Source: Bifidobacterium phasiani (lineage in GTDB: Bacteria; Actinomycetota; Actinomycetes; Actinomycetales; Bifidobacteriaceae). From it: DNA of 64,000 nucleotides. The translations under genes and the position numbers were made by a program. Below the pieces are notes generated by a model that was not told the DNA's origin, did no database searches, and worked only from the letters and a program-made list of their open reading frames with translations. Below, one piece after another: positions 10,524-18,897 of this stretch (its first letter is position 1; every line of letters starts with the position of its first letter). The DNA lies in NCBI RefSeq assembly GCF_019331775.1, contig NZ_JAHBBD010000008.1, forward strand, positions 1 to 64,000. The letters run 5' to 3'.

Positions 10524-11108
10524 TCAGGCCGGCATGGTGACCAGCGTGCTCAGCGGGTAGTCGGACAGCAGGGCCGTGCCCTGCAGGCCCTCGAGCTCCA
10601 TGACGAAGCTGAATCCGGCCACCTCGCCGCCGCACTTCTCGATCAGGTCCGCCGCGGCCTTGGCCGTGCCGCCGGTGGCGATCAGGTCGTCGACGACCAG
10701 CACGCGCTGGCCCGGCGCGACGGCGTCGGTCTCGATCTCGATCGTGGCCTGCCCGTATTCGAGCGTGTAGCTCTCCCCCACGGTCTGCGGCGGCAGCTTG
10801 CCGGCCTTGCGCACCGCGACGAAGCCCTTGCCGAGGCGGGCCGCCAGCGCCGGGCCGAACAGGAAGCCGCGGGCCTCCAGCCCCGCCACCAGGTCGAACC
10901 GGTCGGCGGGGACCGGAAGCGCGGCCTCGAGCGCACGGATCAGGATGTCCAGCCCCCGCGCGTCGGCCAGCACCGGCATGAAGTCGCGGAAGATGATCCC
11001 CTCCTTGGGGAACCCCGGAATCGAACGGATCAGGGACACCACATGCGCGGCGTCCTCATCCCCCACCAGATCCAATTTGCTGATACGAATATCGGACTGT
11101 GCCGTCAT
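10524..11108 (-). CDS. apt: Adenine phosphoribosyltransferase
   Basis: A 194-residue enzyme that joins adenine to PRPP to give AMP (purine salvage, cytoplasm). Motifs seen are IRSIPGFPKEGIIFRD near the N-terminus and the PRPP-binding VLVVDDLIATGGTAKAA. GLEARGFLFG lies in the flexible-loop region. The ATG at 11108 leaves about 15 residues before the conserved core; its ribosome site (AAAGG) is weak and distant, so the start is the least certain part. It lies between yajC and sucC with small gaps and is probably co-transcribed with yajC. Confidence 0.9.
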   Translation of the reverse strand: MTAQSDIRISKLDLVGDEDAAHVVSLIRSIPGFPKEGIIFRDFMPVLADARGLDILIRALEAALPVPADRFDLVAGLEARGFLFGPALAARLGKGFVAVRKAGKLPPQTVGESYTLEYGQATIEIETDAVAPGQRVLVVDDLIATGGTAKAAADLIEKCGGEVAGFSFVMELEGLQGTALLSDYPLSTLVTMPA

Positions 11109-11161
11109 ACGCTGCGCCTGTGCCTTTCTCTCGTGCCGCCGTGGGTCCCGCCGGTCCGCCG

Positions 11162-11617
11162 TTACTTCCGCTGGTCGTCGGCCTCGGCCGCGTCCACGGC
11201 TGCGGCCTCGACGACGGTCTCGGTCTCGACGTCCCCGGTCTCGACGATCTGGGACGACTCGATGACCGCCTGGTCGACGGGAACCTGCGCCTCGTCGTCC
11301 TCGTCCTGCGGCAGCGGGTTGCCGTCCTCGTCCACCTCGTCGTCGTGCACGTAGGCCGGACGGGTGTACTCGCGGCTGATGGCGTTGAATCCGAAGCGCA
11401 TCAGCGAGCCCTCGGAGTCGATGACGATCTCCTCGTACTCGGCATCGACGGACACGACCTTGCCGATGACGCCGCCGATCGTGATGATCTCGGTGCCCGG
11501 CTGCAGGTTCTCCCGGAAGTCCTTGCGCTCCTGCTGCTGCTGCTTCGCCTTGCGCGACTGCCACCACATCATGGCGATCAGGGCAACGAGAACGACGATC
11601 ATGATCACAATATCCAC
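11162..11617 (-). CDS. yajC: Preprotein translocase accessory subunit YajC
   Basis: A 151-residue protein with a single N-terminal membrane helix (residues 2-18), then QSRKAKQQQQERKDF and the LQPGTEIITIGGVIGKVV signature of YajC, partner of SecDF at the translocon. The C-terminal 60 residues are a long acidic tail (DDEVDEDGNPLPQDEDDEA) beyond the usual short YajC. The start is GTG at 11617 with AAGGAG eight bases before it. It follows ruvB in the same direction, as in many bacteria where yajC neighbours the ruv genes or secD. Confidence 0.9.
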   Translation of the reverse strand: MDIVIMIVVLVALIAMMWWQSRKAKQQQQERKDFRENLQPGTEIITIGGVIGKVVSVDAEYEEIVIDSEGSLMRFGFNAISREYTRPAYVHDDEVDEDGNPLPQDEDDEAQVPVDQAVIESSQIVETGDVETETVVEAAAVDAAEADDQRK

Positions 11618-11681
11618 GGTATGAACTCCTTACGTGGGTAGGCGCCGCGAAGCGCTCCGTGCAATGTCCAAAACTCAGATT

Positions 11682-12746
11682 TTAGAATAGCTTGCTGACA
11701 TCATCCTGGGGCCGCAGGCCGAGATGTTCCCACGCCTTGGCCGTCGCCACACGCCCCTTGGGCGTGCGCATCAGGAATCCCTCGCGGACCAGGTACGGCT
11801 CGCAGACCGTCTCGACGGTCTCGGACTCCTCGCCGACCATGGCCGCGAGGTTGTTCAGCCCGACCGGACCGCCGTTGAAGTTCCTGACGATGGCGTTGAG
11901 CACGGCGATGTCGAGCCGGTCCAGCCCCTCCGTGTCGATCTGGTACAGCGCCAGCGCCTCGCATACGTCGTCGGGGCCGACGACGTCCAGATCGTGGACG
12001 ACCGCCCAGTCGCGGACGCGGCGGAGCAGCCGGTTCGCGATGCGCGGCGTGCCGCGGGACCTGCGGGCGAGCTGCGCCGACGCGCCCTCGGCCAGCGCCA
12101 CGCCGAGCACGGCCGACGAACGCTCGATCAGCTTCTCCAGCTCCTCGTGCGGGTAGAAGTCGAGATGCGCGGTGAACCCGAAGCGGGCGCGCAGCGGCGA
12201 GGGCAGCATGCCCTCGCGGGTCGTGGCGCCGATTACGGTGAACCGCGGCAGGGTCAGCGGGATCGATGTGGCGCCCGGGCCCTTGCCCACCATCACGTCC
12301 ACGCGGAAGTCCTCCATCGCGATGTAGAGCAGCTCCTCCGCGGGGCGCGGCAAGCGGTGGATCTCGTCGATGAACAGCACCTCGCCGGCGTCCAGCGAGC
12401 TCAGGATCGAGGCCAGGTCGCCGGCGTGCTGGATGGCCGGGCCCGAGGTGACGCGGATCGGCACGCCGAGCTCGTTCGCCACGATCATCGCCAGCGTGGT
12501 CTTGCCCAGGCCCGGAGGGCCCGCGAGCAGGATGTGGTCGGGCGGCACGTCGCGCTTGCGCGCCGCGTCCAGGAACAGCTGCAGCTGGGCCTTGAGCCGG
12601 GGCTGGCCGATGAAGCCGTCCAGCACATGGGGGCGCAGCTCCTCGTCGCTCACCGGCTCGTTGCCGATCGGCGTGGCCGACACCATGCGCAGCGACTCCT
12701 CGTTCGCCCCGGTGTTGTCCTGGGGCTGCACGTCGTTGTCCGTCAT
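11682..12746 (-). CDS. ruvB: Holliday junction helicase motor RuvB
   Basis: A 354-residue AAA+ ATPase that drives branch migration with RuvA. Seen are Walker A ([15 protein letters not shown]), Walker B ([15 protein letters not shown]), the [18 protein letters not shown] sensor/arginine-finger region, and a C-terminal winged helix ending in [16 protein letters not shown]. The start ATG lies 13 bases after the ruvA stop, so it is in an operon with ruvA and under the same LexA box. Confidence 0.97.
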   Translation of the reverse strand: MTDNDVQPQDNTGANEESLRMVSATPIGNEPVSDEELRPHVLDGFIGQPRLKAQLQLFLDAARKRDVPPDHILLAGPPGLGKTTLAMIVANELGVPIRVTSGPAIQHAGDLASILSSLDAGEVLFIDEIHRLPRPAEELLYIAMEDFRVDVMVGKGPGATSIPLTLPRFTVIGATTREGMLPSPLRARFGFTAHLDFYPHEELEKLIERSSAVLGVALAEGASAQLARRSRGTPRIANRLLRRVRDWAVVHDLDVVGPDDVCEALALYQIDTEGLDRLDIAVLNAIVRNFNGGPVGLNNLAAMVGEESETVETVCEPYLVREGFLMRTPKGRVATAKAWEHLGLRPQDDVSKLF

Positions 12747-12759
12747 CGTCGCCGTTCAC

Positions 12760-13377
12760 CTACCTTCCGCGATCGAGCGAGGCCAGCGCGAGCTTGAGCA
12801 CGCGCGGGACGTCCTGGTCCGCAAGCGGCGTCGCGATGTCCGCGTCCCGGCACACCTCGCGCACGGCGTGCTCGGCGTCCTGCTGCCGCCAGCCGAGCGA
12901 GACCAGGCCTTCGACGACCTGCAGGGAGCCCGTGTCGGGGCGCGGCGCGGCCGCCTGGGCCGCGCCCTCGATCTGCGAGAGGTCGATCGAGCCCTTGAGC
13001 TCGAGGATGATCTTCTGCGCGCCCTTCCGGCCCAGTCCGGGGGCCTTCGACAGCGCCGCGGCGTCGCCGTCCGCGACGGCGCGCGCCAGCCGGTCCGGCG
13101 GCAGCGTCGAAAGCAGCGACAGCGCCACCTTGGGGCCGATGCCGCTGACCTTCTGCAGCTGCAGGAACATGCGCTTCGACGCGGGGGTCAGGAAGCCGTA
13201 CAGCGTGACGGCGTCCTGCGAGACGTTCAGCGACGTGTACACGCGCACGTCCTGCCCCGCGTGCAGCGACGACAGATCGGCCGCCGGCATGCGCGCCTCG
13301 TAGCCGACCCCTCCGACGTCGATCAGCGCCGTGGCGGCGTCCACCGCCTCGACGCGCCCGGTGAGCATCCCGATCAT
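12760..13377 (-). CDS. ruvA: Holliday junction branch migration protein RuvA
   Basis: A 205-residue subunit that forms a tetramer on four-way junctions. It begins MIGMLTGRVEAVD (OB fold), has two helix-hairpin-helix motifs (VSGIGPKVALSLLS and APGLGRKGAQKIILELKG) and a RuvB-contacting C-terminal domain (LVSLGWRQQDAEHAV). The ATG at 13377 has GGAGGT a few bases upstream. A perfect SOS box sits 24 bases upstream. Confidence 0.97.
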   Translation of the reverse strand: MIGMLTGRVEAVDAATALIDVGGVGYEARMPAADLSSLHAGQDVRVYTSLNVSQDAVTLYGFLTPASKRMFLQLQKVSGIGPKVALSLLSTLPPDRLARAVADGDAAALSKAPGLGRKGAQKIILELKGSIDLSQIEGAAQAAAPRPDTGSLQVVEGLVSLGWRQQDAEHAVREVCRDADIATPLADQDVPRVLKLALASLDRGR

Positions 13378-13400
13378 CGTTCACCTCCGATCATCCGATT

Positions 13401-13414
13401 CGAACATCTGTTCG
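13401..13414. promoter_or_regulatory. LexA (SOS) box before ruvA
   Basis: CGAACATCTGTTCG is a perfect palindrome of the Gram-positive LexA consensus CGAAC-N4-GTTCG. It sits 24 bases upstream of ruvA and just past the ruvC stop, so it would control a ruvAB transcript separate from ruvC. LexA itself is not in the window. Confidence 0.9.
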
Positions 13415-13419
13415 ACAGT

Positions 13420-14001
13420 CTACATGTCCCGCCGGACGCCACGCCGACGCGCGGCCTGTTGCGTCGCCTCCGCCCACCGGCGCTGCGCGGCGGTGAGGTG
13501 CTGCTCGCGTTCGCCGCCCTGCAGCGCCCCCTGCGGGCGCAGGGCGTGGCAGATCGCGACGGCCAGCGCGTCGGCCGCGTCCGCCGGCTTCGGCGGGGCG
13601 TTCAGTCCCAGGATGCGGGCCACCATGCGCTCCATCTGCGGCTTCTCGGCCTTGCCGTTGCCGGTGATGGCGAGCTTGGACTCCGTCGGGGTGTGCAACG
13701 CGACCGGGATGCCGCGCTGCGCCGCGGCGAGCATCGCCAGGCCGGCCGCCTGCGCGGTGCCGAGCACGGTGTTGCGGTTCTCCTGCGCGAACACGCGTTC
13801 GATGGAGACCACGTCGGGCACGAACCGCTCGATCTTGCCGACCAGGCCGTCGTAGATCGCCAGCAGCCGCAGGTCCTGCGACAGCTTCGGGTCCGAGCGC
13901 ACGATGTCGACGTGGATAAAGGAAAGCCGGCGGGGTGCGCCGGCTTCTATCACGCCGACCCCGCAGCGGGTGAGCCCGGGGTCGACGCCCATGATGATCA
14001 C
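13420..14001 (-). CDS. ruvC: Holliday junction resolvase RuvC
   Basis: A 193-residue endonuclease that cuts Holliday junctions. The catalytic acidic residues are recognisable: Asp in [11 protein letters not shown], Glu in [15 protein letters not shown], Glu/Asp in the [10 protein letters not shown] region and Asp in [12 protein letters not shown]. The C-terminus has about 25 extra basic residues. The start is GTG at 14001, seven bases past the yebC stop, with GGAG upstream; the next in-frame ATG is three codons later. Confidence 0.95.
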   Translation of the reverse strand: MIIMGVDPGLTRCGVGVIEAGAPRRLSFIHVDIVRSDPKLSQDLRLLAIYDGLVGKIERFVPDVVSIERVFAQENRNTVLGTAQAAGLAMLAAAQRGIPVALHTPTESKLAITGNGKAEKPQMERMVARILGLNAPPKPADAADALAVAICHALRPQGALQGGEREQHLTAAQRRWAEATQQAARRRGVRRDM

Positions 14002-14007
14002 TGGGGA

Positions 14008-14763
14008 TTACTCCTCGTCCAGCTGGGCCATGACCTCGTCGGAGGCGGTCCAGTTGCTGTAGATGTTCTGCACGTCGTCGAGGTCGTCGAGGTTGTCGAT
14101 GAGCTTGGAGACCTTCTGGGCGTCCTCGAGGCTCAGCTCGACCTCGTTCTTGGGGCTCTGCACCAGGTCGGCGGAGTCGTAGTCGATGCCGGCGTCCTGC
14201 AGGGCCTTGCGCACGGCCACCATGTCGCTCGGCTCGGTGATGACGGTGTAGACCTCGCCGTCGTCGGAGACGTCGTCGGCGCCGGCCTCGGCCGCGATCT
14301 CGAACAGGTTGTCGTAGTCCACGCCCTCGGCGGGCACCACGATCTGGCCCTTGCGCTCGAAGTTGAAGCTCACCGAGCCGGTGGTGGCGAGCGACCCGCC
14401 GCCCTTGGTCAGCGTGGAGCGCACGTCGGCGGCCGCGCGGTTGCGGTTGTCGGTCAGGCACTGGATGATCAGGCCGACGCCCGCCGGGGCGTAGCCCTCG
14501 TAGACGATCTCCTCGTAGTTGGCGCCGCCCGCCTCCTCGCCGGAGCCGCGCTTGACGGCGCGCTTGATGTTGTCGGCCGGCATCGAGGCCTTCTTGGCCT
14601 TGACGATCGCGTCGTACAGCGTCGGGTTGCCGTCCGGGTCGCCGCCGCCAAGGCGGGCCGCGATCTCGATGTTCTTGATGAGCTTGGCGAACAGCTTGCC
14701 GCGCTTGGCGTCGATGGCGGCCTTCTTGTGCTTGGTGGTCGCCCACTTGGAATGACCTGACAT
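14008..14763 (-). CDS. YebC/PmpR family protein
   Basis: A 251-residue YebC-family protein starting [23 protein letters not shown], the family's signature N-terminus, with [13 protein letters not shown] and [10 protein letters not shown]. The family was long annotated as transcriptional regulators, and more recent work ties some members to translation of proline-rich stretches; which applies here cannot be told. The ATG at 14763 has GAGGAG just upstream. The order yebC-ruvC-ruvA-ruvB is a conserved actinobacterial operon. Confidence 0.93.
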   Translation of the reverse strand: MSGHSKWATTKHKKAAIDAKRGKLFAKLIKNIEIAARLGGGDPDGNPTLYDAIVKAKKASMPADNIKRAVKRGSGEEAGGANYEEIVYEGYAPAGVGLIIQCLTDNRNRAAADVRSTLTKGGGSLATTGSVSFNFERKGQIVVPAEGVDYDNLFEIAAEAGADDVSDDGEVYTVITEPSDMVAVRKALQDAGIDYDSADLVQSPKNEVELSLEDAQKVSKLIDNLDDLDDVQNIYSNWTASDEVMAQLDEE

Positions 14764-14841
14764 AATGCTCCTCGCAGTAGACGGATGGTATGCAAACGAA
14801 ACGATTGTAAGGCGGTTCGCTGACAAAGCGCGGATTTCGCA

Positions 14842-15585
14842 TCAGAAGAAACCGTCGGGCGCCCCCGTGCGCGCGGCCATGCGGACGAATGCCGGGCGCA
14901 GGTCCCGCCGCCGCCAGCGGATCGTGACGGCGCCCGCGAAGGCCGTCGCGGCAACGGCCGTCCACAGTGGCGCGCGCTCGGGCGCGACGATCACGGTCAG
15001 CGGGGATATCGCGGCGATCTGCGGCCATGATCCCGCCAGCACGGCGGCCGCATACATGACACAGGCGATTACCGTGCCCGACAGCCCGCCGAAGATGGTC
15101 GTGGAGGCGATGGCGATCGCCGCGTACAGCAGGCCGATTCCCCACTCCCCCATGATCGTCCGCCCGTCGAGCGATTCCGCCAGACATCCCGGGCGGACAC
15201 AATACAGGTCGAACCTCGGCACGACATGGCCGGGCGCCAGCGCCAACGCCAGATGCGTGAGCGCGGCCGTCGACGCCGCGCACCCTCCCATCAGCGCGAC
15301 GAAGACCGCGTCGAAGGCGCGTGGACGCCGTACGGCCATGTCGTCGGCATCGGGGTTGGCCGGCGAGCACAGGGCGACGACGCCGATGGCCGTCAGCGGC
15401 GGCACCACGGTGCCCGTCCCCAACGGCAGGCTGGCATGCCCTCCCAGCAGGTACGTGTCGAAGGCGACGTCCCACCCCAGATAGCAGGCGACGGCCGCAA
15501 TCGCCAGCGCCAGCGCGGCGGCCCCGGCGCGACGTCCGAGCAGGAACAGCCGGATGTCCGTCATCGCGGCGCACACGCCCGTCAT
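14842..15585 (-). CDS. Uncharacterised membrane protein of the secreted-protein/ABC cassette
   Basis: A 247-residue protein with about six hydrophobic segments and no recognised motif. I take the ATG at 15585, which overlaps the preceding permease stop as ATGA and so implies coupled translation. It is last of four tightly joined genes: secreted protein, ABC ATPase, large permease, this protein. The best guess is a second membrane subunit of the same ABC transporter; it could also be an immunity-type protein. It has no strong similarity that I can name. Confidence 0.6.
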   Translation of the reverse strand: MTGVCAAMTDIRLFLLGRRAGAAALALAIAAVACYLGWDVAFDTYLLGGHASLPLGTGTVVPPLTAIGVVALCSPANPDADDMAVRRPRAFDAVFVALMGGCAASTAALTHLALALAPGHVVPRFDLYCVRPGCLAESLDGRTIMGEWGIGLLYAAIAIASTTIFGGLSGTVIACVMYAAAVLAGSWPQIAAISPLTVIVAPERAPLWTAVAATAFAGAVTIRWRRRDLRPAFVRMAARTGAPDGFF

Positions 15586-16934
15586 GGCAACGCCTCCGGC
15601 GTGACCGTGCAACTCAGTATGGCCTGACGGTTCCGCATATACCAATCTGCAAAACGCTCGTCGTCCAAGGCCGCCAGCCGGCTCCGCCGCGGATCCGGAA
15701 CCACGTCGCCCGTCGTCTCGTCGATGCCGAACGGGGTCGCCTCCCCTCCCGACCGGGTGCTCAGCTCGTCGCGCACCAGCCGAATGACCGCGGTGGGGGC
15801 GTCATCGCCGACGGGGCCGTCATACCGGGGGCAGGCATCGTACCCGGCGAACCTCGCCAACAGGCCCTCGCGTACCGACTCGTCGACGCTCTCCGCATCC
15901 GCCCGTCCGGACGGGGCTCCGACGATGACGGCGCCGGTGTCGTTCGCCGCGGCCACCGGGGATTCGACCAGCCGGATCGGTTCGTCCCAGCCGGTCAGTT
16001 CCACGAACCGGCCGGATAGTTCGAATGCCCGCCGCCGGATTGACTCGTCCGCGGGGTGGAGGCATACGGTGATGGTTCCGTCGACGTCCGTGGTGCATCG
16101 TGCGTTCGCCTGGTCGGGTTCCACCAGGGTGACCGGATGAATGACCACCGCGATGACCGCGATCGCGGCGATGGTCGATCCGCACCATATGCCGGGGACG
16201 TTCCGGATCCGGCGCCCGGCCACGTGCGCTCGCGCCGCCTCGTACGCGACGGACGCGACGATCAGATACAGCGCGATGCGCAGTACGTTCGCCTGCCACG
16301 TGACGAGCCAGCCGGGTTCCGGAAACTCGTTGAACCATACCAGGGCGGGCGCGAGGATCGAGGAACGGTTCGCCAGCACGGTGTAATTGAGCGCCAACGG
16401 GAGCCATGCGGCGGCCAACACCACACCGACCGCCACAAGCGTGACCCGGCGCTTCGGCATGATGACGCCGAACCACACCGAGACCGCGCCGACCATCACC
16501 AGTCCGGCGACCGCAGCGCAGAGGGTCAGCAGATCGATGAAACCGAACGTGGCCCGCGCCGCCGTGCATATGCACAACGGCATCAGCCCGGCCAGATATC
16601 CCAAGACCGCAACGACGGCGGTGACGCGCATGACATGGCCGACCATCCGGACGATGCCGCGCGCCGGGAGTCTGCCGATGACGACGTTATCCGGACGGAG
16701 CGCCCAAGCCCACACCGTCGCGGATGCGGCGATAAGCAGCGATGGCAGAACGACGGATTCCCTGCAGGCGACGGCGAACGACGACCATCGCGGCACCGAC
16801 GCGGTCAGGTAGCCGAACGTCTGCGCCAGGGTCGCGAACATGACGGCGACGGCGGCGAGCAGTCTGCCTGTGACGGAAGGCCAGACGGCGTCTTGCGGCG
16901 TATGTCCCGGGGCTGCGAGGGATGCCGTCGTCAT
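15582..16934 (-). CDS. ABC transporter permease-like protein with large extracytoplasmic domain
   Basis: A 450-residue protein with about seven hydrophobic segments up to residue 280, followed by a soluble C-terminal domain of about 165 residues that is presumably outside the membrane. That domain opens with a cysteine pair and a CLHPADES stretch (CTTDVDGTITVCLHP), which I recall from actinobacterial ABC-2-type permeases with an exported domain. It sits directly after an ABC ATPase, with start and stop overlapping as ATGA, so the two very likely form one transporter. The substrate is not known; the adjacent secreted protein is an obvious candidate partner. Confidence 0.65.
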   Translation of the reverse strand: MTTASLAAPGHTPQDAVWPSVTGRLLAAVAVMFATLAQTFGYLTASVPRWSSFAVACRESVVLPSLLIAASATVWAWALRPDNVVIGRLPARGIVRMVGHVMRVTAVVAVLGYLAGLMPLCICTAARATFGFIDLLTLCAAVAGLVMVGAVSVWFGVIMPKRRVTLVAVGVVLAAAWLPLALNYTVLANRSSILAPALVWFNEFPEPGWLVTWQANVLRIALYLIVASVAYEAARAHVAGRRIRNVPGIWCGSTIAAIAVIAVVIHPVTLVEPDQANARCTTDVDGTITVCLHPADESIRRRAFELSGRFVELTGWDEPIRLVESPVAAANDTGAVIVGAPSGRADAESVDESVREGLLARFAGYDACPRYDGPVGDDAPTAVIRLVRDELSTRSGGEATPFGIDETTGDVVPDPRRSRLAALDDERFADWYMRNRQAILSCTVTPEALP

Positions 16935-17695
16935 AGGTGCTCCTTGAGAAATCGTTCGATGTCGGCGACGGCGGGTGCGGATCCCGGAACACTCGACAAC
17001 CGGTCGGGCGTCTCGTCGAAGACCAGCCGTCCGGCGGACAGGATGAGCAGATGATCGGCGTGCGTGACGGATTCGTCGATGACATGGGTGCTGAACAGCA
17101 CTGCCGCCGAGGTCGCGATCCGTCGCAGACCCTCACGGATCCGCGCACGATGCAGCGGGTCGAGCCCCGCCATCGGCTCATCCAGCAGCAGGATCGAAGG
17201 CCGGTGGGCCGTTGCGCAGGCGAGCGCAAGGCGGTGGCGCTGCCCTCCCGACAGCGACCGCGCCCTGCGCGTGCGTTCCCGGGACAGGCCCACCACGTCG
17301 ATGGCTCGCGTCGCCGCGCCGTCGACGTCCCCGGACGGCACGCCGTGCGCCCAGGCGGCGTAGCGGACGTTGTCGAACACGGTGGCGGATTCCAGCAACG
17401 TGAACCGCTGCGGCAGATACCCAAGCGATCCCAGGACGGCGTCACGCCCCGCGGGCGACAACGCGTCGTGACCGTCGAGCGACACGGATCCCGCGTCGGG
17501 GAGCCGCAGCGTGGCCAGCACCTGCATCAACGTCGTCTTGCCGGCCCCGTTGACGCCCAATAGGGCGGCCGATCCACGGCCGAGCCGGAACGACACCCGC
17601 GACAGCGCCGTGGCGCCGTTCCGGCAGCGGACCGTCAGGTTCCCGCACTCGACGCACGGAGGGCGAGACGGACGGGATGGCTTGCCGTCAATCAA
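16931..17695 (-). CDS. ABC transporter ATP-binding protein
   Basis: A 254-residue ATPase of the ABC-2/CcmA type. It has Walker A GVNGAGKT (47-54), Q loop (YLPQRFTL), signature LSGGQ (148-152), Walker B LLLDEP (169-174) and switch His in FSTHVIDE. The chosen start is a TTG at 17695 that overlaps the stop of the secreted-protein gene as TTGA, mirroring the ATGA joints downstream; no better start with a ribosome site is seen. An N-terminal stretch VECGNLTVRCRNG carries two Cys. Together with the next two genes it forms an ABC system whose direction (export or detoxification) cannot be told from sequence. Confidence 0.85.
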   Translation of the reverse strand: MIDGKPSRPSRPPCVECGNLTVRCRNGATALSRVSFRLGRGSAALLGVNGAGKTTLMQVLATLRLPDAGSVSLDGHDALSPAGRDAVLGSLGYLPQRFTLLESATVFDNVRYAAWAHGVPSGDVDGAATRAIDVVGLSRERTRRARSLSGGQRHRLALACATAHRPSILLLDEPMAGLDPLHRARIREGLRRIATSAAVLFSTHVIDESVTHADHLLILSAGRLVFDETPDRLSSVPGSAPAVADIERFLKEHL

Positions 17696-18075
17696 AACGT
17701 CAGCCTATCCGAATGAAAGACCGCGCCGTCATCGGTTTGTGTCTGAGTGAAATAGACATGGCCGGTTGTTCCCCATATGCTGAGTTCCCTTGTTTCATTG
17801 GCTGCTGAGAACGAAATTCTGGATAGTTCCTGATCTGGCCACATGGCAATATGTCGCCGAGCTTGAACTGTGACATTTTTTGCTGTAGAGCATCCTTGCC
17901 TGCCACCTTGGAAGATGGCATAGTTACCATCTTTCCATACGTTGGCCACCAACGCGCAGGCGCGCGGAGATGGCTCTTCCTCGGCTGATGCCGTAGGTGT
18001 TGTCATTGCTAGACCCATGAGCAATGAGGTGGTCGCCAGCATGGCGATTGTACTCTTTCTTGCGGAGATCATCAT
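17692..18075 (-). CDS. Small secreted cysteine-containing protein
   Basis: A 127-residue precursor with a clear Sec signal peptide (basic MMISARK, hydrophobic 9-24, TASA cleavage near 31). The mature part is about 96 residues with two cysteines (in RACALVAN and QGCSTAKN) likely forming a disulfide. A stretch VTVQARRHIAMWPDQEL is followed by Thr/Phe-rich beta-strand-like sequence ending DRLTF. The layout Cys-VTVxxRRxxxxWPD resembles small exported actinobacterial beta-sandwich proteins as I remember them; it is not an obvious lactococcin 972. Base composition is clearly less GC-rich than all neighbours. It heads a coupled operon with an ABC system and is divergent from a two-component system. 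Confidence 0.7.
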   Translation of the reverse strand: MMISARKSTIAMLATTSLLMGLAMTTPTASAEEEPSPRACALVANVWKDGNYAIFQGGRQGCSTAKNVTVQARRHIAMWPDQELSRISFSAANETRELSIWGTTGHVYFTQTQTDDGAVFHSDRLTF

Positions 18076-18143
18076 TGTTTCTTCCGGAGGTGTATTGGGA
18101 CGATGCCATCATCGGGCTTGGCCGCGGAGCCGGTCAAGACCGT

Positions 18144-18160
18144 GCCGTGGGAGCCACGGC
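18144..18160. promoter_or_regulatory. Candidate operator between divergent units
   Basis: GCCGTGG-GAG-CCACGGC is a perfect 7-base inverted repeat with a 3-base spacer, midway in the 126-base region between the secreted-protein gene and the response-regulator gene. It is a plausible dimer site for the NarL-type regulator; no experimental support exists. Confidence 0.4.
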
Positions 18161-18201
18161 AACGCTTCCCGCGCATGCGACGGGTCCGGTAGAGTGATGC
18201 C

Positions 18202-18897
18202 ATGGGAGAAGCAGCAGGGGGAACCATACGCCTCGCCGTCGTGGACAACGATCCGTACTCGTTGCGTGGCCTGACGGCGGTCATCGGCCGCATGAGGGAA
18301 TGCACGGTGCTGTGGCGGACCGAGCTGGGTACCGATGCGCTGCGCCGGTGCATGGACCCGAAAACTGCTTCGTTGGACGTGATGATCGTCGACATGTCGT
18401 TGGACGACATCTCCGGCATCGAGGTATGCAGGCGGGTCAGGCGGCGATGCCCCGGCATCGGGCTGGTCGGGGTCACGGCGTACTCCCCGGAGCGGTTCCT
18501 CTCCGATGCCGCGGCCTGCGGCATGCAGACGCTGATCGAGAAAAGGCACGTGTTCGAGCGGTTGCCGCAGGCGATCAGACTCGCCGCGCAAGGCAGGGCC
18601 ATGCAGACCGATGCGGCGGAAGGATACGGAATCCGCTTCCCGGATGTGGACGGGTGTGTCGGCCAGGATGTTCGGACCGCCGGATTCGAGGCGGAGGATA
18701 TCCCGCAGCGGCTGTCCTCGCGGGAGATGCAGACCATGAGGTGCTACGCCCAAGGCTGCTCCACGGACGAGGTCGCCGCGAATCTTGGGGTGAACGCTAC
18801 CACCGTGTATTCGTATCAGAAACGAGCACTGAACAAGCTGCACGCCCGCACGCTTCCGCAGGCGGTGTGCATGCTCGCCAAAAAGGGGCTGCTATGA
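18202..18897 (+). CDS. NarL/FixJ-type response regulator
   Basis: A 231-residue regulator. The receiver domain has acidic pocket Asp residues in VVDND (13-17), phospho-acceptor Asp64 in MIVDMS, a Thr in GVTAYS and Lys in LIEKRH. A LuxR-type helix-turn-helix starts at LSSREMQTMRCYAQG and includes TDEVAANLGVNATTVYSYQKRALNKL. The ATG at 18202 lacks a strong ribosome site; TAGAGT near 18190 could be a -10 box. The stop overlaps the histidine kinase start as ATGA. It most likely controls the divergent secreted-protein/ABC operon. Confidence 0.85.
   Translation: MGEAAGGTIRLAVVDNDPYSLRGLTAVIGRMRECTVLWRTELGTDALRRCMDPKTASLDVMIVDMSLDDISGIEVCRRVRRRCPGIGLVGVTAYSPERFLSDAAACGMQTLIEKRHVFERLPQAIRLAAQGRAMQTDAAEGYGIRFPDVDGCVGQDVRTAGFEAEDIPQRLSSREMQTMRCYAQGCSTDEVAANLGVNATTVYSYQKRALNKLHARTLPQAVCMLAKKGLL

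Noticed and set aside
17692-18075. Lactococcin 972-type bacteriocin
   Set aside because: Size, signal peptide and neighbours fit, but the mature part has a Cys pair and lacks the Gly/Trp/Tyr-rich pattern I associate with that family. A bacteriocin role stays open, not asserted.
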